Assembly (NCBI GenBank): GCA_026391715.1
Contig: JAPLDO010000246.1
Span: 1 to 37,250, forward strand
Source: Bacteroidota bacterium
Lineage (GTDB): Bacteria; Bacteroidota; Bacteroidia; Bacteroidales; FEN-979
Direction of reading: 5' to 3'
DNA length: 37,250 nucleotides
The notes under the pieces are model-generated. The model searched no databases. It had not been told where the DNA came from and saw only the letters and a program-made list of their open reading frames with translations. The position numbers and the translations under genes were made by a program. This document shows positions 14,306-24,173 of the stretch, in pieces; the first letter of the stretch is position 1, and each line of letters begins with the position of its first letter.

Positions 14306-16990
14306 TTATGGTTTTTTGAATACAATATTCGGTGACACCACACCTCTAAAACTGCTGGTTTTTGTGACCTGGTCATGGGGGATCAGGACGTATTTCCAGG
14401 GTTTACCTCCATGTTCGGCTGTGTATTCTGTGGCGTATTTGCAGTACTTCAACGCAGCTTGTGCCTTTGCTTGTATCTCTGACAAGTCAACGGCATTGGC
14501 GGCCTTGGTTTCAATCAAATAAATACAGTCTGCGGTTTCGGCAACAAAATCGGGTTCGTAAAGTTTGCTGTTATGCAACCAGTAGATGCGGAACTGGTTT
14601 GGTGCCGGGCGTAGCCATTTCAATACTTCCTTGTCATTTTCCAGGATATAGGTAAGTGTCTGTTCGGTTCTACTTTCAAACTTGTATTCGAAGTGGCAGC
14701 TTTTTTCAAACCCCAGGAAGACAAATTTTGGAACCTGTGCAGCCGGGAAGGAATCATCCCGGTAATCCTTACGGCCCTCGTTTTTAAGTGCGGTACCACT
14801 CCAATCTTCAATTTTTGTGAATGACTTGACATTTGGCTTGATATAGTCGGGTTCATGTAGTCTAAAGTGTTCCATCATTTGGCTGTACATTTTTCCGGCA
14901 ATAAATCTTCGCCATTGAAATACAACTGTTTTGATATCCTCCCCTTCAGACAAATTATTTTGAAGGTTATCGACAGCTTGTTTTGCCAGTTTGTGCAACA
15001 GATCTGCATTGGCATCGTAGTCGATTTCCGAATAATTTATAAGCTCGGAGATGAGCAGTTTGATCGGACTGCCATAATTTACCCCAGATTTCACTTCGAT
15101 AATATCGTAGCTTTTATCTTTCAAACCAATCCGTACAATTTCCTCATTGAGTTGATCAAAAGAAAAGCCTTGACCATCTAATTCAAAATCATCAATACTT
15201 GCGGTTACTTCACCCTGGACCAAATCCATCCTCGGAATTTGAATGATATTTTTCTTGAAATCTGCAACCAAGGTTTCATAAATATCACCCGCCTCTTGTG
15301 CAATTTCAGCAGCAAACAAATTGACCTGGCCGGTTGAAAGTTCTTTCTGAACAGCTTGCATTACTTGCTGTTTCACTTCCGGCTTCATTAAATCATCGAC
15401 CTTTTTAACTTGAGAGTTGGTGTTGAAGAAGGGAATGACATTGACCAGAATTCGCTTTGCATCAATTGTGTTCTGCTGTTTCTGTTTTTGAGGGCCGGTT
15501 TGAAGTTTATTGACAATGTCTTGTTCTTTCCGGATATTCTCAGTTATCGTATTTGGTACTGTTACAACTTCAACTCTTTCACTAAGCTGGGCAGCGTCGA
15601 TTTCGACAAACTTAAGTTTGTTTAAAATTGAATTGGGATCCTGGGCAGCTGCAATTACCCGGTCGAAATTATCATGTGCAACTATGGTGAGCTTGTCAAC
15701 CTTCTCATTTCCGGTTCTTTCACCACCAAACGGTAATCGTAGCCCCCTGCCAATGGTTTGTTCGACCAAAACTGAAGCGTTGGCGGCTCTGAGTGGAACT
15801 ATAGTATATAGATTGGTTACATCCCAGCCTTCTTTAAGCATGTTCACATGAATGACAATTTCGATTTCATTGTCATCCTGTTCTAATGAGATAAATTGTT
15901 GCTCGATAAGATCCTCATTTTTTGTTGTACTGTCAATTTGAAGCACCTTTTCAGCAAATGCACCTTCATAAAAGTCCACTGACGTAACTAAATCATAGAC
16001 TGCTTTTGCGTGAATAGTTTCACGGCATACTACTAAAATAAAAGGTTTCACCAACTTTTTGCCAGTATTCAAGGCGAAAAGTTTTAACTCTTGTTTAGTG
16101 TCCTCGTGAATGCTGATCGCATCTTCCAATTTAATTTTCTCTATTTCCTCTTCACTCCGGCCCTGGGGATTAAAGTCTTTACGAGTGGCAATGGTCGGGT
16201 TTTTTACATAAAGCCCATCTGTGAGCGCCTGAGCCAGACTATATTCATACACAACATTCCGGAACTGATTACCTTCTTCATCTATCGGAGTTGCCGTCAG
16301 CTCAATCCCAAGGATGGGTTTCAACTCATTAATAGCCCCCTTACTGATTTTTGCATGGTACCGATGTGCCTCATCCATCAAGATTACCAAATCCTTCAGG
16401 TTGGTGAGATAATCCCAGTAGCTCTGCCCCAAATACTCTGACAACCGTTTAATCCTGGGGGCGAGATTCCGGCCTCCTTCTTTCACGGGTTTAGTTTCCC
16501 TGGCAAATTTTGAAACATTGAAAATGTTGATCCTTATTTCCGTATCATTGAACAGTGAACTTACCTGGTTATAATTATCACCGGTGATAATTACAGGTTT
16601 GTTGTGTACGAAGTCAGCAATGCCATTAAATACATATTTTGAGTAACTGCTGTTACCAAAATCTTCAATCAATTTGTTGTAAATAGTGAGGTTGGGGGCT
16701 AATACGAAAAAGTTTTTAACTCCTTTTTCCAAATACAACCAGGCGATGCATGCTCCCATTAACCTTGTTTTGCCCACTCCGGTAGCGATACTGTAACAAA
16801 TGGAAACAAATTCCCTTTCGAAATCAGTACAGGTTGGATATAACCACTGAACTTTCTTCAGTTCTGTTGGCAGGTCAACTTCCTTATTCAGTTCCAACTC
16901 ACCGGCAAGGTGTGTGAGAATATCTAATGCATCTTGCAGTGGTTTGCGAAGGGATAATCGTTGTTTAATGTTTTCTGAGATCTGGTTCAT
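14306..16990 (-). CDS. res: Type III restriction enzyme, Res subunit
   Basis: An 894-residue SF2 helicase-nuclease that, with Mod, cuts DNA carrying unmethylated recognition sites. Motifs: Walker A ATGVGKT at 69-75, DEAH at 206-209, TATP at 232-235, and the motif V/VI region 'NMLKEGWDVTNLY...EQTIGRGLRLPFG'. The C-terminal PD-(D/E)XK nuclease is intact: YEPDF (Asp814) then IETKA (Glu827, Lys829). Length and order are those of intact Res subunits. It is the last gene of the leftward four-gene operon, 20 bp after Mod. Confidence 0.92.
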   Translation of the reverse strand: MNQISENIKQRLSLRKPLQDALDILTHLAGELELNKEVDLPTELKKVQWLYPTCTDFEREFVSICYSIATGVGKTRLMGACIAWLYLEKGVKNFFVLAPNLTIYNKLIEDFGNSSYSKYVFNGIADFVHNKPVIITGDNYNQVSSLFNDTEIRINIFNVSKFARETKPVKEGGRNLAPRIKRLSEYLGQSYWDYLTNLKDLVILMDEAHRYHAKISKGAINELKPILGIELTATPIDEEGNQFRNVVYEYSLAQALTDGLYVKNPTIATRKDFNPQGRSEEEIEKIKLEDAISIHEDTKQELKLFALNTGKKLVKPFILVVCRETIHAKAVYDLVTSVDFYEGAFAEKVLQIDSTTKNEDLIEQQFISLEQDDNEIEIVIHVNMLKEGWDVTNLYTIVPLRAANASVLVEQTIGRGLRLPFGGERTGNEKVDKLTIVAHDNFDRVIAAAQDPNSILNKLKFVEIDAAQLSERVEVVTVPNTITENIRKEQDIVNKLQTGPQKQKQQNTIDAKRILVNVIPFFNTNSQVKKVDDLMKPEVKQQVMQAVQKELSTGQVNLFAAEIAQEAGDIYETLVADFKKNIIQIPRMDLVQGEVTASIDDFELDGQGFSFDQLNEEIVRIGLKDKSYDIIEVKSGVNYGSPIKLLISELINYSEIDYDANADLLHKLAKQAVDNLQNNLSEGEDIKTVVFQWRRFIAGKMYSQMMEHFRLHEPDYIKPNVKSFTKIEDWSGTALKNEGRKDYRDDSFPAAQVPKFVFLGFEKSCHFEYKFESRTEQTLTYILENDKEVLKWLRPAPNQFRIYWLHNSKLYEPDFVAETADCIYLIETKAANAVDLSEIQAKAQAALKYCKYATEYTAEHGGKPWKYVLIPHDQVTKTSSFRGVVSPNIVFKKP

Positions 16991-17010
16991 AAAGAATGTT
17001 GCTTAAATAT

Positions 17011-18750
17011 TTAGAATAGCTCCGTTTGGATTTCATCATCTTTTGATCCACTTTTGGATCGTCCAGATTTCTTTAAGGCAGACTTTCCTTTGACATTTAT
17101 TAAACTATCGATATTGGGCTCCTCTGCCTCAGATATATCACTTACGATTTTATCATGAGGTAGATTTACAATGTTGAACGAATAATCATCTTGACCAAAC
17201 TCACACCTGCCATAAAGCATTTGTGGAATTTTTTTAATAGTAACGTTGCTATATCTTGATTTACATTCTGTTTTAAAACCTTTGCAGCATATCAATAAAC
17301 TTTCATTTGGGCCCATCTCATCAGCAAGCCGATCCAACATTTCAACTGTTATAAACTGTGTAGTAGTGAATATGAAGTCTTTTTCACTACTGTAGCCTTG
17401 CTTCCAATATGTGTTTTCGTGCGGTCCGTATCGAAAGCCTTCTTGTTTTGCCATTGCGGCTGCTAACATGTTGGCATTGTATAGTGGATTAATAATATCT
17501 CTATCATATTTGTCTTTTTGTATTAAACTAGGGGCTAATGCGTAGAATTTAAAACCACCTCCTCCTTTCCATTCAGAAAGGTTACTAATACCTCCCTGAT
17601 CTGAACCATCTATTACTTTTTTTAGACGAGGAACGCAAAGCGTTATTGCATGGTTACCTAACTCAATACCAATCCATCTGCGATTCATTTTATGAGCAAC
17701 CGCCGCAGTGGTAGCAGAACCTAAAAAAGAATCAAGGACCCAATCACCTGCTACAGTAACTGAGTTAATAAGTGTATAAATTAGCTTTTCAGGTTTAGGA
17801 TAGTCAAATGCTTCACTATTACCGAACAGCAATTCACTTTCTTTTGTAGCATCTTCATAAGTGGACATTTCATAATGGGCAATACTCAATAAATTTTTCA
17901 TTTTCTTTGGCTCACCACCCTCTTTAATATGATTAGGTCTAAAAGGAATTTGACTGATTAATATCTTCTCTTTATTTCTTATTATTTCATCCAATTTACT
18001 TTGTGAGTATCGCCATTCTCCTTCTAATCTGAAAGGATTCACATTTTGACCCGCCTTTATCTCAACCCTGTCTAGCAATCGAGTGACGATATTCCCTCCA
18101 GACATTTCACAAGACTCTATAATTTGGTCTTTTAGATTAAAACAAACTGAACCAGCAGAGAATTGTAAAATACGAACACCATTACCAGCATTATTTATCG
18201 GGTATTTTTTTCCTTTAGTTGTTTCACCATAGATGAAGGGTGGAGAGTGCTTTGAGTTTTTACTATAACATAAAATATATTCAGTTATTGACCCCATATT
18301 TGAGAGGAAAGAAGGTTTTTTCTTTTTTTCCCAAATCAGAGAACCTAGAAAATTATTACGGCCAAATATTTCATCACATAATATTTTTAAATAATGTACT
18401 TCATCGTCATCAATACTGATAAAAAGAACACCATCATTTGACAACAAAGACTTTAATATTTCTAACCTAGGTTTCATTAAATTCAACCATAGAGAATGTT
18501 GTATACCATCATCATAATGTTCAAATGCATTGCCTGTATTATAAGGAGGATCTATATAGATACATTTAATTTTATTAGAAAAATTCTGCTCTAATGCTTT
18601 TAAAGCAAGGAGATTGTCACCTTGGATTAGTAGATTCTCGGAATTTTGACTTCCATAGGAGTATTTTGTGTCCTCGATCAAAATTCTGGGTTCTAATTTC
18701 GGATCATTACCTTTATCAAACCATGTAAGTTCAAGTTTTTGATTTCTCAT
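17011..18750 (-). CDS. mod: Type III DNA adenine methyltransferase, Mod subunit
   Basis: A 579-residue beta-class N6-adenine methyltransferase, in which the DPPY catalytic motif (67-70, YIDPPYNTG) precedes the SAM-binding motif (DSFLGSATT, about 340-348). 'FDYPKPEKL' at about 315 is a characteristic type III Mod motif. The middle region (about 120-300) is the target-recognition domain that sets sequence specificity. Mod alone methylates and together with Res forms the nuclease. It ends with a Lys/Ser-rich basic tail (KSALKKSGRSKSGSKDDE). It lies 7 bp after the PLD-like gene and 20 bp before res. The recognition sequence cannot be predicted from this. Confidence 0.92.
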   Translation of the reverse strand: MRNQKLELTWFDKGNDPKLEPRILIEDTKYSYGSQNSENLLIQGDNLLALKALEQNFSNKIKCIYIDPPYNTGNAFEHYDDGIQHSLWLNLMKPRLEILKSLLSNDGVLFISIDDDEVHYLKILCDEIFGRNNFLGSLIWEKKKKPSFLSNMGSITEYILCYSKNSKHSPPFIYGETTKGKKYPINNAGNGVRILQFSAGSVCFNLKDQIIESCEMSGGNIVTRLLDRVEIKAGQNVNPFRLEGEWRYSQSKLDEIIRNKEKILISQIPFRPNHIKEGGEPKKMKNLLSIAHYEMSTYEDATKESELLFGNSEAFDYPKPEKLIYTLINSVTVAGDWVLDSFLGSATTAAVAHKMNRRWIGIELGNHAITLCVPRLKKVIDGSDQGGISNLSEWKGGGGFKFYALAPSLIQKDKYDRDIINPLYNANMLAAAMAKQEGFRYGPHENTYWKQGYSSEKDFIFTTTQFITVEMLDRLADEMGPNESLLICCKGFKTECKSRYSNVTIKKIPQMLYGRCEFGQDDYSFNIVNLPHDKIVSDISEAEEPNIDSLINVKGKSALKKSGRSKSGSKDDEIQTELF

Positions 18751-18757
18751 CCTAGTA

Positions 18758-19825
18758 TTATTTTATTAGCCAACGTTTTGCACCGGATCTTGTTTGATTA
18801 ATACAATTTTTTATTTGTGTATTATAAATAATCCCTCTAAGAAAAGAAACAAAATATTTATTTGATCCAAGTTTTTCAAACTTTAAAAGGAGTGGCCTAT
18901 CGAATGTTGCTATCTCTGTGATTGTAAAACGATAAGTGTAGTTTCCAAAAAGGCAAATTACAGAAGGCCGAAACTCATTGTTTGGAAATTGCAGTTGAAT
19001 CGTCTTATGAACCATATTTTGATTGACACCAAAGTAATTTTCCAGGACATATGTAGGTATTTGAACCTGTGTTCCATTAGCACCTGTTTCCGTTAATACT
19101 TCCAAAAACAATATTGAACCAGCCGACGGTTTAATAATTTTTTTGTTCTGCGGATTTGCTTTAATATGCGAAATGGTAGATGTTACTGGAATAATTAACT
19201 CAGGAAATAGGTTTTTTAATTCATTACTTTTTCTTCTTTGAGTTTTCTCAATCTTTCCTAAACTGACACGAAACTTTTCCAGGCCCTTTAAAAGTTCTTT
19301 ATCAATGCTTCTTAAATTGTTTTTTTTAAACGGACTTTGAGGATTGCTATAAGTAGCCCAAACAGTTTCAAACTCTTTTAGCAAAACATGGTCACTGCCA
19401 CGGTCCAATATTAGTTTTATTGAACATTCGCTATTTATTGAGATACCACCAAGCGATAGATTTGATGAACCAATAAATACGGTTAATGTTTCTTTTTTAT
19501 CAAAGTAATAAATTTTTGGATGAAAGGTGTAGTTGACATTTGATGCATTAAATACATTAAAAGAGCCTTTTGGCATACGTTCATTTAAATATCTTAGAAC
19601 ATCAATTTCACTGGTGCTACTGCCTATACCAATTATCATTTTTAACTGAGAATTGTTCGACTCATAGAAACTCTCTAACTCTTCATAGATTGTGTCCAAC
19701 CCATTCCAAGATAAATATGCGACAAGAGCCCTAAAACAAGTATTTTTCTTGTCCAGTAGTTCCATTTTTAGCTCATCCTTTAAAGGATTTTCAAATGGGG
19801 TTTGATTAATTACATGTGTCTTCAT
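18758..19825 (-). CDS. PLD-superfamily nuclease-like protein, restriction-associated
   Basis: About 355 residues from the second ATG (MKTHVINQTPF; an ATG 9 bp upstream is also possible). One HKD-type motif is visible: HPKIYYFDKKE followed by GSSNLSLGG (H105, K107 and SSN at 123-125 in the longer version), as in NgoFVII-type restriction nucleases and other single-HKD enzymes that act as dimers. The C-terminal 120 residues include 'LFLEVLTETGANGTQVQIPTYVLENYFGV', an extension I do not recognise (possibly DNA-binding). Position between the helicase and Mod, with gaps of 24 and 7 bp, ties it to the restriction operon as an accessory nuclease. Confidence 0.8.
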   Translation of the reverse strand: MKTHVINQTPFENPLKDELKMELLDKKNTCFRALVAYLSWNGLDTIYEELESFYESNNSQLKMIIGIGSSTSEIDVLRYLNERMPKGSFNVFNASNVNYTFHPKIYYFDKKETLTVFIGSSNLSLGGISINSECSIKLILDRGSDHVLLKEFETVWATYSNPQSPFKKNNLRSIDKELLKGLEKFRVSLGKIEKTQRRKSNELKNLFPELIIPVTSTISHIKANPQNKKIIKPSAGSILFLEVLTETGANGTQVQIPTYVLENYFGVNQNMVHKTIQLQFPNNEFRPSVICLFGNYTYRFTITEIATFDRPLLLKFEKLGSNKYFVSFLRGIIYNTQIKNCINQTRSGAKRWLIK

Positions 19826-19849
19826 AGCATCCACTAATTTTTGTTGAAT

Positions 19850-22765
19850 TTATTCAACCTTCCAGCGTATTGTAAATAATTCTGTCTCTGTGGTATTTTG
19901 CTTCAACCGTTGTTCTATCTCGTCCAATAAGTCGTCTTTCCGTTTTTCAATATCATCTTCATTTTGATACTGGTTGTAACGTTTATCAGCTAATTTCTTC
20001 TCAAGATCTTTAATAATACGCTGTTCTTTGATTTTTTGTTCAAGGTTGAGGAGCTTTCGTGCCTCTGTCTTCCGGGATTTAATTTCCTTGTCCAATTCTT
20101 TTATTTCAAACTTGATGCTATTTCTTACATCCTCACTCCATTTTTCCAGTTTATCAACCTCTTCATTAAAGAAAGTGTGATTACGGATTCGATTATCTTC
20201 ATTAATCCCTACTTGTTGGGAATAGTGATTTTCTTTCAATCGTTGCCTTATGTCATCGGTCAGGTTTAATGGAGTTGGTTTTATCTTAGCTTCCAGTGAA
20301 AACATCCGGTGACATTGCTCCGGTTGTAAGCTATTTCCATTATCATCGTAGGCAGCAAAAAGTATATGGTCTTCCATCTCGAAACTGGAAATGGAAATTT
20401 GTTTTGCCTGGAGCCAACCTTGAGAGTCCCTAAGGCTTTCAAGAATTGAAATCTTCTTTTCACAATTGGAGTAATCGAATACCAATTCCTGAACCGGGAC
20501 ATCCAGTGCCTTACATAGAGAAATTACTTTTTGAGCTAATGGATGACCTACACGATACAGATTTTCATTTGAGTTAAGTGCCTCTAATTCATGTTTTTCC
20601 CCAATGTTTTTCTTGCCGACCTTGTATGGGCCTTTATGGATGGATTCACCGGGAAATGGATTTTGATTCAGGTAAAAGCTATTTTCAGAATGGTCAAACG
20701 TAGCATAGGGTTGCAAATAATACTTGGTCAGTTGCCACAACCAGCTCTCAAACTTGTTCAAATAATCACTGCTTTGCTGTAAATTGATCTTCAGTTTTTC
20801 ATGTACTTCTTCGTCAAAATTTTCCAACAACTTTTTCCTGGTAATATCGATCCCCTGTTCAATTTCCGGTTCCATTTCCTTTTGGAGAAAATCAAATGCG
20901 AGTTGAATGGCTTCAGTGGTCCGACATGTCTGATAGATTTTCACAATTCTCTTTTCAAAGTCAACCCCGCTTTCGATGGCACCCAGAACCTCATCACTGG
21001 CGCCAAAAACCCCACTGAATAATTGAAATTTTTCATCTAACAGCTGATAAACGCGCTGGTCAGCAGCATTGGTGTTGTTTAAAAAATTGACAACTACCAC
21101 GTCAAATTTTTGTCCATAGCGGTGACATCTTCCTATTCTCTGTTCAATACGCTGGGGGTTCCAGGGTAAGTCATAGTTTACCACCAGTGAACAGAATTGA
21201 AGATTAATGCCTTCTGCCGCTGCTTCTGTGGCAATCATTATTGTTGCCGTATCCCGGAAATAATCAACCAGTGCTGCTCGTTTATCTGCAGTCCTTGAAC
21301 CTGTGATTCTATCAGTCCCTTTATGAGTTTTAATCCACGCCTGATAAATCTGATTGCTCTTCGGGTCATTGTTGCTTCCATTGAATAAAACGATTTCATT
21401 TCTGTATCCCCTCGCCTCCAGATTATTTTTTAGGTATTCCTGGGTTCTGGTGCTTTCAGTAAAAATAATCGCCTTACGGTTTGCCTTAAGCTCGGTAAGT
21501 TTTTGAAAACCTTTTTCTAAGGCAGTAAATAGCACCTCCCCTTTGGAATTGACGCGAATGGACTGTGCTAATTTTTTAAATTCATTTAGTGCTTCGATCT
21601 CTTTGCGGATTTCAGCGATTTCATCTGAAGTGTAAACCCTGTCATGTTTGGGGGTGCTCTCATCTTCTTCATCGATCCATTCGTCTTGCTGTTCTTCAAA
21701 GGTTTCATACTGCTCGGTGAAAACCTCATCAATGTATTGTGGGAAATTTTCCTGGTTAGTTATTGTTTTATCCAACTTATCTGCCAAGCCTTGAAGCGTT
21801 TCTGATATTGCATATGTTGAGGATGCAAGCAACTTACGAAGTATTAATGTCATAAGTGTACGTTGACTTGGTGGTAAAGCGTACAAGTTGGGACGTTGTA
21901 AATAATCTGACACCAAATTGTATAGCTGTTGTTCATCATCTCTCGGGGTAAACTCTTGCAAAATACATGAACGGTTTGTGTAATTGATATACTCCAATAC
22001 CTGTCTTCGCAAAGTCCGCTTGCAAACTGGTTCCAGTCTCCTTTTTAATTCATCAAAATTCTTTTCCTCAGATAAACGGCTGTATTGGGTTTTAAAGCTT
22101 TTTAAGTCACCAAAGGTATATTCATCAATGATGCTCACTAAGCCATACAGTTCCAATAATGAGTTTTGTAGCGGGGTGGCGGTTAATAAAATTTTCGGGG
22201 CATGTGCCACTGCATCCTTGATGGCTTTGGCTATCTTATTATTTGGTTTGTAAACGTTTCTAAGTCTGTGTGCTTCATCAATTACTACTAAATCCCAATC
22301 AATCTTGGAAATATAGACTGCTTTACTTTTTACAAAATGATAGGAGCATATAACAATCTTTTCTTGCTGTTGAAAAGGATTGAAGTTTGCCTTTTGAAGC
22401 TCTTCATTGAAAGACTTGGCTTCAAGAATAATGGAGGGGATGAAAAATTTATCTGAAATTTCCTGGTTCCATTGCTTACGAAGGTTTGCTGGTGGGATAA
22501 TAAGAATTTTTCGCTTCTGTTCAGCCCACTTTTGTGAGATGACAATTCCAGCTTCAATGGTTTTTCCCAATCCAACTTCATCTGCCAGTACAGCGCCTTT
22601 GGAAAGTGGGGATTGAAAAGCGAACAAGGCGGCATCAATCTGGTGTGGGTTCAGATCAACCTGAGCATCCGACAGCGAAGCAGTGAATTTTTGTAAACTA
22701 TTGGAAGAATAACGTTTAGTTAATTCGTATGCGAAATATTTAGCGTGGTAAGGAGTGATACTCAT
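19850..22765 (-). CDS. SNF2/RapA-type helicase-translocase, restriction-associated
   Basis: A 971-residue SF2 ATPase. N-terminal lobe: Q-like NPHQIDA at 39-45, Walker A DEVGLGKT at 62-69, DEAH at 163-166 and TATPLQN at about 195-201. C-terminal lobe: ATEAAAEGINLQF at about 512-524 and QRIGRCHRYGQ at 542-552, the SNF2/HepA form of motif VI. An acidic insert (about 355-372, EEQQDEWIDEEDE) separates the lobes. The C-terminal 100 residues are a long charged coiled coil (KEIKSRKTEARKLLNLEQKI). It heads the operon and has a strong promoter. Such translocases with a PLD nuclease and methyltransferase suggest a multi-part restriction system. Confidence 0.88.
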   Translation of the reverse strand: MSITPYHAKYFAYELTKRYSSNSLQKFTASLSDAQVDLNPHQIDAALFAFQSPLSKGAVLADEVGLGKTIEAGIVISQKWAEQKRKILIIPPANLRKQWNQEISDKFFIPSIILEAKSFNEELQKANFNPFQQQEKIVICSYHFVKSKAVYISKIDWDLVVIDEAHRLRNVYKPNNKIAKAIKDAVAHAPKILLTATPLQNSLLELYGLVSIIDEYTFGDLKSFKTQYSRLSEEKNFDELKRRLEPVCKRTLRRQVLEYINYTNRSCILQEFTPRDDEQQLYNLVSDYLQRPNLYALPPSQRTLMTLILRKLLASSTYAISETLQGLADKLDKTITNQENFPQYIDEVFTEQYETFEEQQDEWIDEEDESTPKHDRVYTSDEIAEIRKEIEALNEFKKLAQSIRVNSKGEVLFTALEKGFQKLTELKANRKAIIFTESTRTQEYLKNNLEARGYRNEIVLFNGSNNDPKSNQIYQAWIKTHKGTDRITGSRTADKRAALVDYFRDTATIMIATEAAAEGINLQFCSLVVNYDLPWNPQRIEQRIGRCHRYGQKFDVVVVNFLNNTNAADQRVYQLLDEKFQLFSGVFGASDEVLGAIESGVDFEKRIVKIYQTCRTTEAIQLAFDFLQKEMEPEIEQGIDITRKKLLENFDEEVHEKLKINLQQSSDYLNKFESWLWQLTKYYLQPYATFDHSENSFYLNQNPFPGESIHKGPYKVGKKNIGEKHELEALNSNENLYRVGHPLAQKVISLCKALDVPVQELVFDYSNCEKKISILESLRDSQGWLQAKQISISSFEMEDHILFAAYDDNGNSLQPEQCHRMFSLEAKIKPTPLNLTDDIRQRLKENHYSQQVGINEDNRIRNHTFFNEEVDKLEKWSEDVRNSIKFEIKELDKEIKSRKTEARKLLNLEQKIKEQRIIKDLEKKLADKRYNQYQNEDDIEKRKDDLLDEIEQRLKQNTTETELFTIRWKVE

Positions 22766-23064
22766 TTAATTGTTAGGAAAAGATTGTTTAGCATCCTATT
22801 CTGGCGATCTAATGTGATTCAGTATTGTAAATCAAAGTTAAAAGAAAATTCAAATGTAGTCAAATGTTAATAATCTTTAACCTAACTGAATATTACAATA
22901 AAAATAAAACAAATGGAAATAATGCAGAATTAGTAAAGCATAACAACCTTTTAAATTATTAAAAGATGCAATTTGTCGACCACTTTTAAATTACCACAGT
23001 GAGTATTGAGTATTGTTTGGCCGGGAAAAAAATGCCAACCAGATATGAGAGGAAAGAAAAGAAA
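22766..23064. other. 299-bp AT-rich control region of the restriction operon
   Basis: It contains the promoter at 22833-22864. The rest is AT-rich and featureless, and includes the 3' leader of the protease gene, whose stop is at 23065. Confidence 0.5.
22833..22864 (-). promoter_or_regulatory. Strong Bacteroidetes-type promoter of the type III restriction operon
   Basis: Read leftwards, TTTG (22861-22864), a 20-base spacer and TAACTTTG (22833-22840), both full matches to the Bacteroidetes consensus. It gives a leader of about 60 bases to the helicase ATG at 22765. No further promoter of this quality lies in the short gaps downstream, which fits one operon for all four genes. Confidence 0.7.
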
Positions 23065-23961
23065 TTACAATTGACTTGGTAGGTGTTCAATGTATGCAAC
23101 CCCGCGATGGTTCTCGATAATTTTAACCGCACCAGAATTCGAAAATGTGTGCATAAATGCATGATGAGTGGTTAATACCAAGTCCTGTAACTTATTGTCA
23201 AGTTCGAGATCTACTACTTTAACTCCATGTTTTTTGCAAGTATTCATTGATAAGTGACGAGCATGTGTCTTTGAATTAATATGACTTGAAAAGTGATCAA
23301 GAATTGATTTTGTTTTTGTCTTATCTCCGTTACACATATTGTCGTTCAACCACCCTTCAACTAAGTCTCTTGACATGGTAATCGCGTGTTGACAAGCACT
23401 TAACAAGGTTGGATGGTATTTGGATATTATAAATTGCCAAAGAGCAGCATTGGCTGGGTTGTTAAGTATTTCATTCCTGGCACGATCAAATTCATCAATA
23501 ATAGCCTGGCATGGCATATTGCCCATTTGAGGGTCGATCGGACCCAAACTTGAATGCTTCCCCATTAAAATTTCCTTGCATGACAGTGCTATCATAGTTC
23601 CTGCCGACATAGAAAGCTGAGGTACAATTGCCCGGATATCTTTGTCAAACATAGATTTTAGATACACAACAAGCGCTTCAGTTGCAGCAAGATCACCTCC
23701 GGGAGTATGCAAAATAAGGTCAAGCCCTTTTGACCTATCCAATTTATGGATATTCAACATGAAACCTGAGATATCCTTGTCATTTACGGCAGCATCTTGG
23801 ACGTTAGGTCTTTGAAGCCAGCCTGAATAATAGGCAATAATATTCCTTTTAGTATAGGAGTTTATTGCTTTCAAATACTTTCGCCTGACAACATCAAGGG
23901 CAGAGTTACCTTGTCTGTTAATCTTAGCAATTTCTTCAAGAACTTCTTTCCAGTTAGGCAT
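23065..23961 (-). CDS. SDH-family ClpP-fold serine protease-like protein
   Basis: A 298-residue protein of the serine dehydrogenase proteinase (SDH/SppA-like, ClpP-fold) type. It has a TPGGD turn (HTPGGDLAATEALVVYLKS, 86-104), the nucleophile Ser119 in QLSMSAGTMIALSC, and the downstream 'GKHSSLGPIDPQMG' characteristic of this family. There is no signal peptide or membrane segment, so it is cytosolic. These proteins are often found next to defence or mobile genes, where they may act on a partner. Starts 2 bp after a 69-residue gene, so translationally coupled. Confidence 0.82.
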   Translation of the reverse strand: MPNWKEVLEEIAKINRQGNSALDVVRRKYLKAINSYTKRNIIAYYSGWLQRPNVQDAAVNDKDISGFMLNIHKLDRSKGLDLILHTPGGDLAATEALVVYLKSMFDKDIRAIVPQLSMSAGTMIALSCKEILMGKHSSLGPIDPQMGNMPCQAIIDEFDRARNEILNNPANAALWQFIISKYHPTLLSACQHAITMSRDLVEGWLNDNMCNGDKTKTKSILDHFSSHINSKTHARHLSMNTCKKHGVKVVDLELDNKLQDLVLTTHHAFMHTFSNSGAVKIIENHRGVAYIEHLPSQL

Positions 23962-23963
23962 AA

Positions 23964-24173
23964 TCAGTATGTGATTGGAAATGTATTGGGCGTAAGAATG
24001 GGAGTAGGGCTTGATTTATCATATAAAGTAAATTCTTTTATAGAATCACCTGGTTTTATCCATTCGTGTCTAATATCTCCGGGGGTCTTTCCCAATACTG
24101 AAAAAATCTCATAGTACTCTTCCTGAAAATTCCTTTCTTCTGGGTTACCGAAAGTTTTATTTTTTGTTTTCAT
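23964..24173 (-). CDS. Small protein upstream of the SDH-type protease
   Basis: 69 residues beginning MKTKNKTFGNPEERNFQEEYYEIF, hydrophilic, with a C-terminal Pro/Thr-rich stretch (SSPTPILTPNTFPITY). The gap to the protease start is 2 bp, which supports a real co-translated gene. I recognise no family. It may be the partner, inhibitor or substrate of the protease (inference from context). Confidence 0.6.
   Translation of the reverse strand: MKTKNKTFGNPEERNFQEEYYEIFSVLGKTPGDIRHEWIKPGDSIKEFTLYDKSSPTPILTPNTFPITY

Noticed and set aside
14306-22765. DISARM system
   Set aside because: A SNF2 helicase, PLD protein and methyltransferase are present, but no DrmA-like or DUF1998 (DrmB) gene is seen, and the methyltransferase and last gene are clearly type III Mod and Res.
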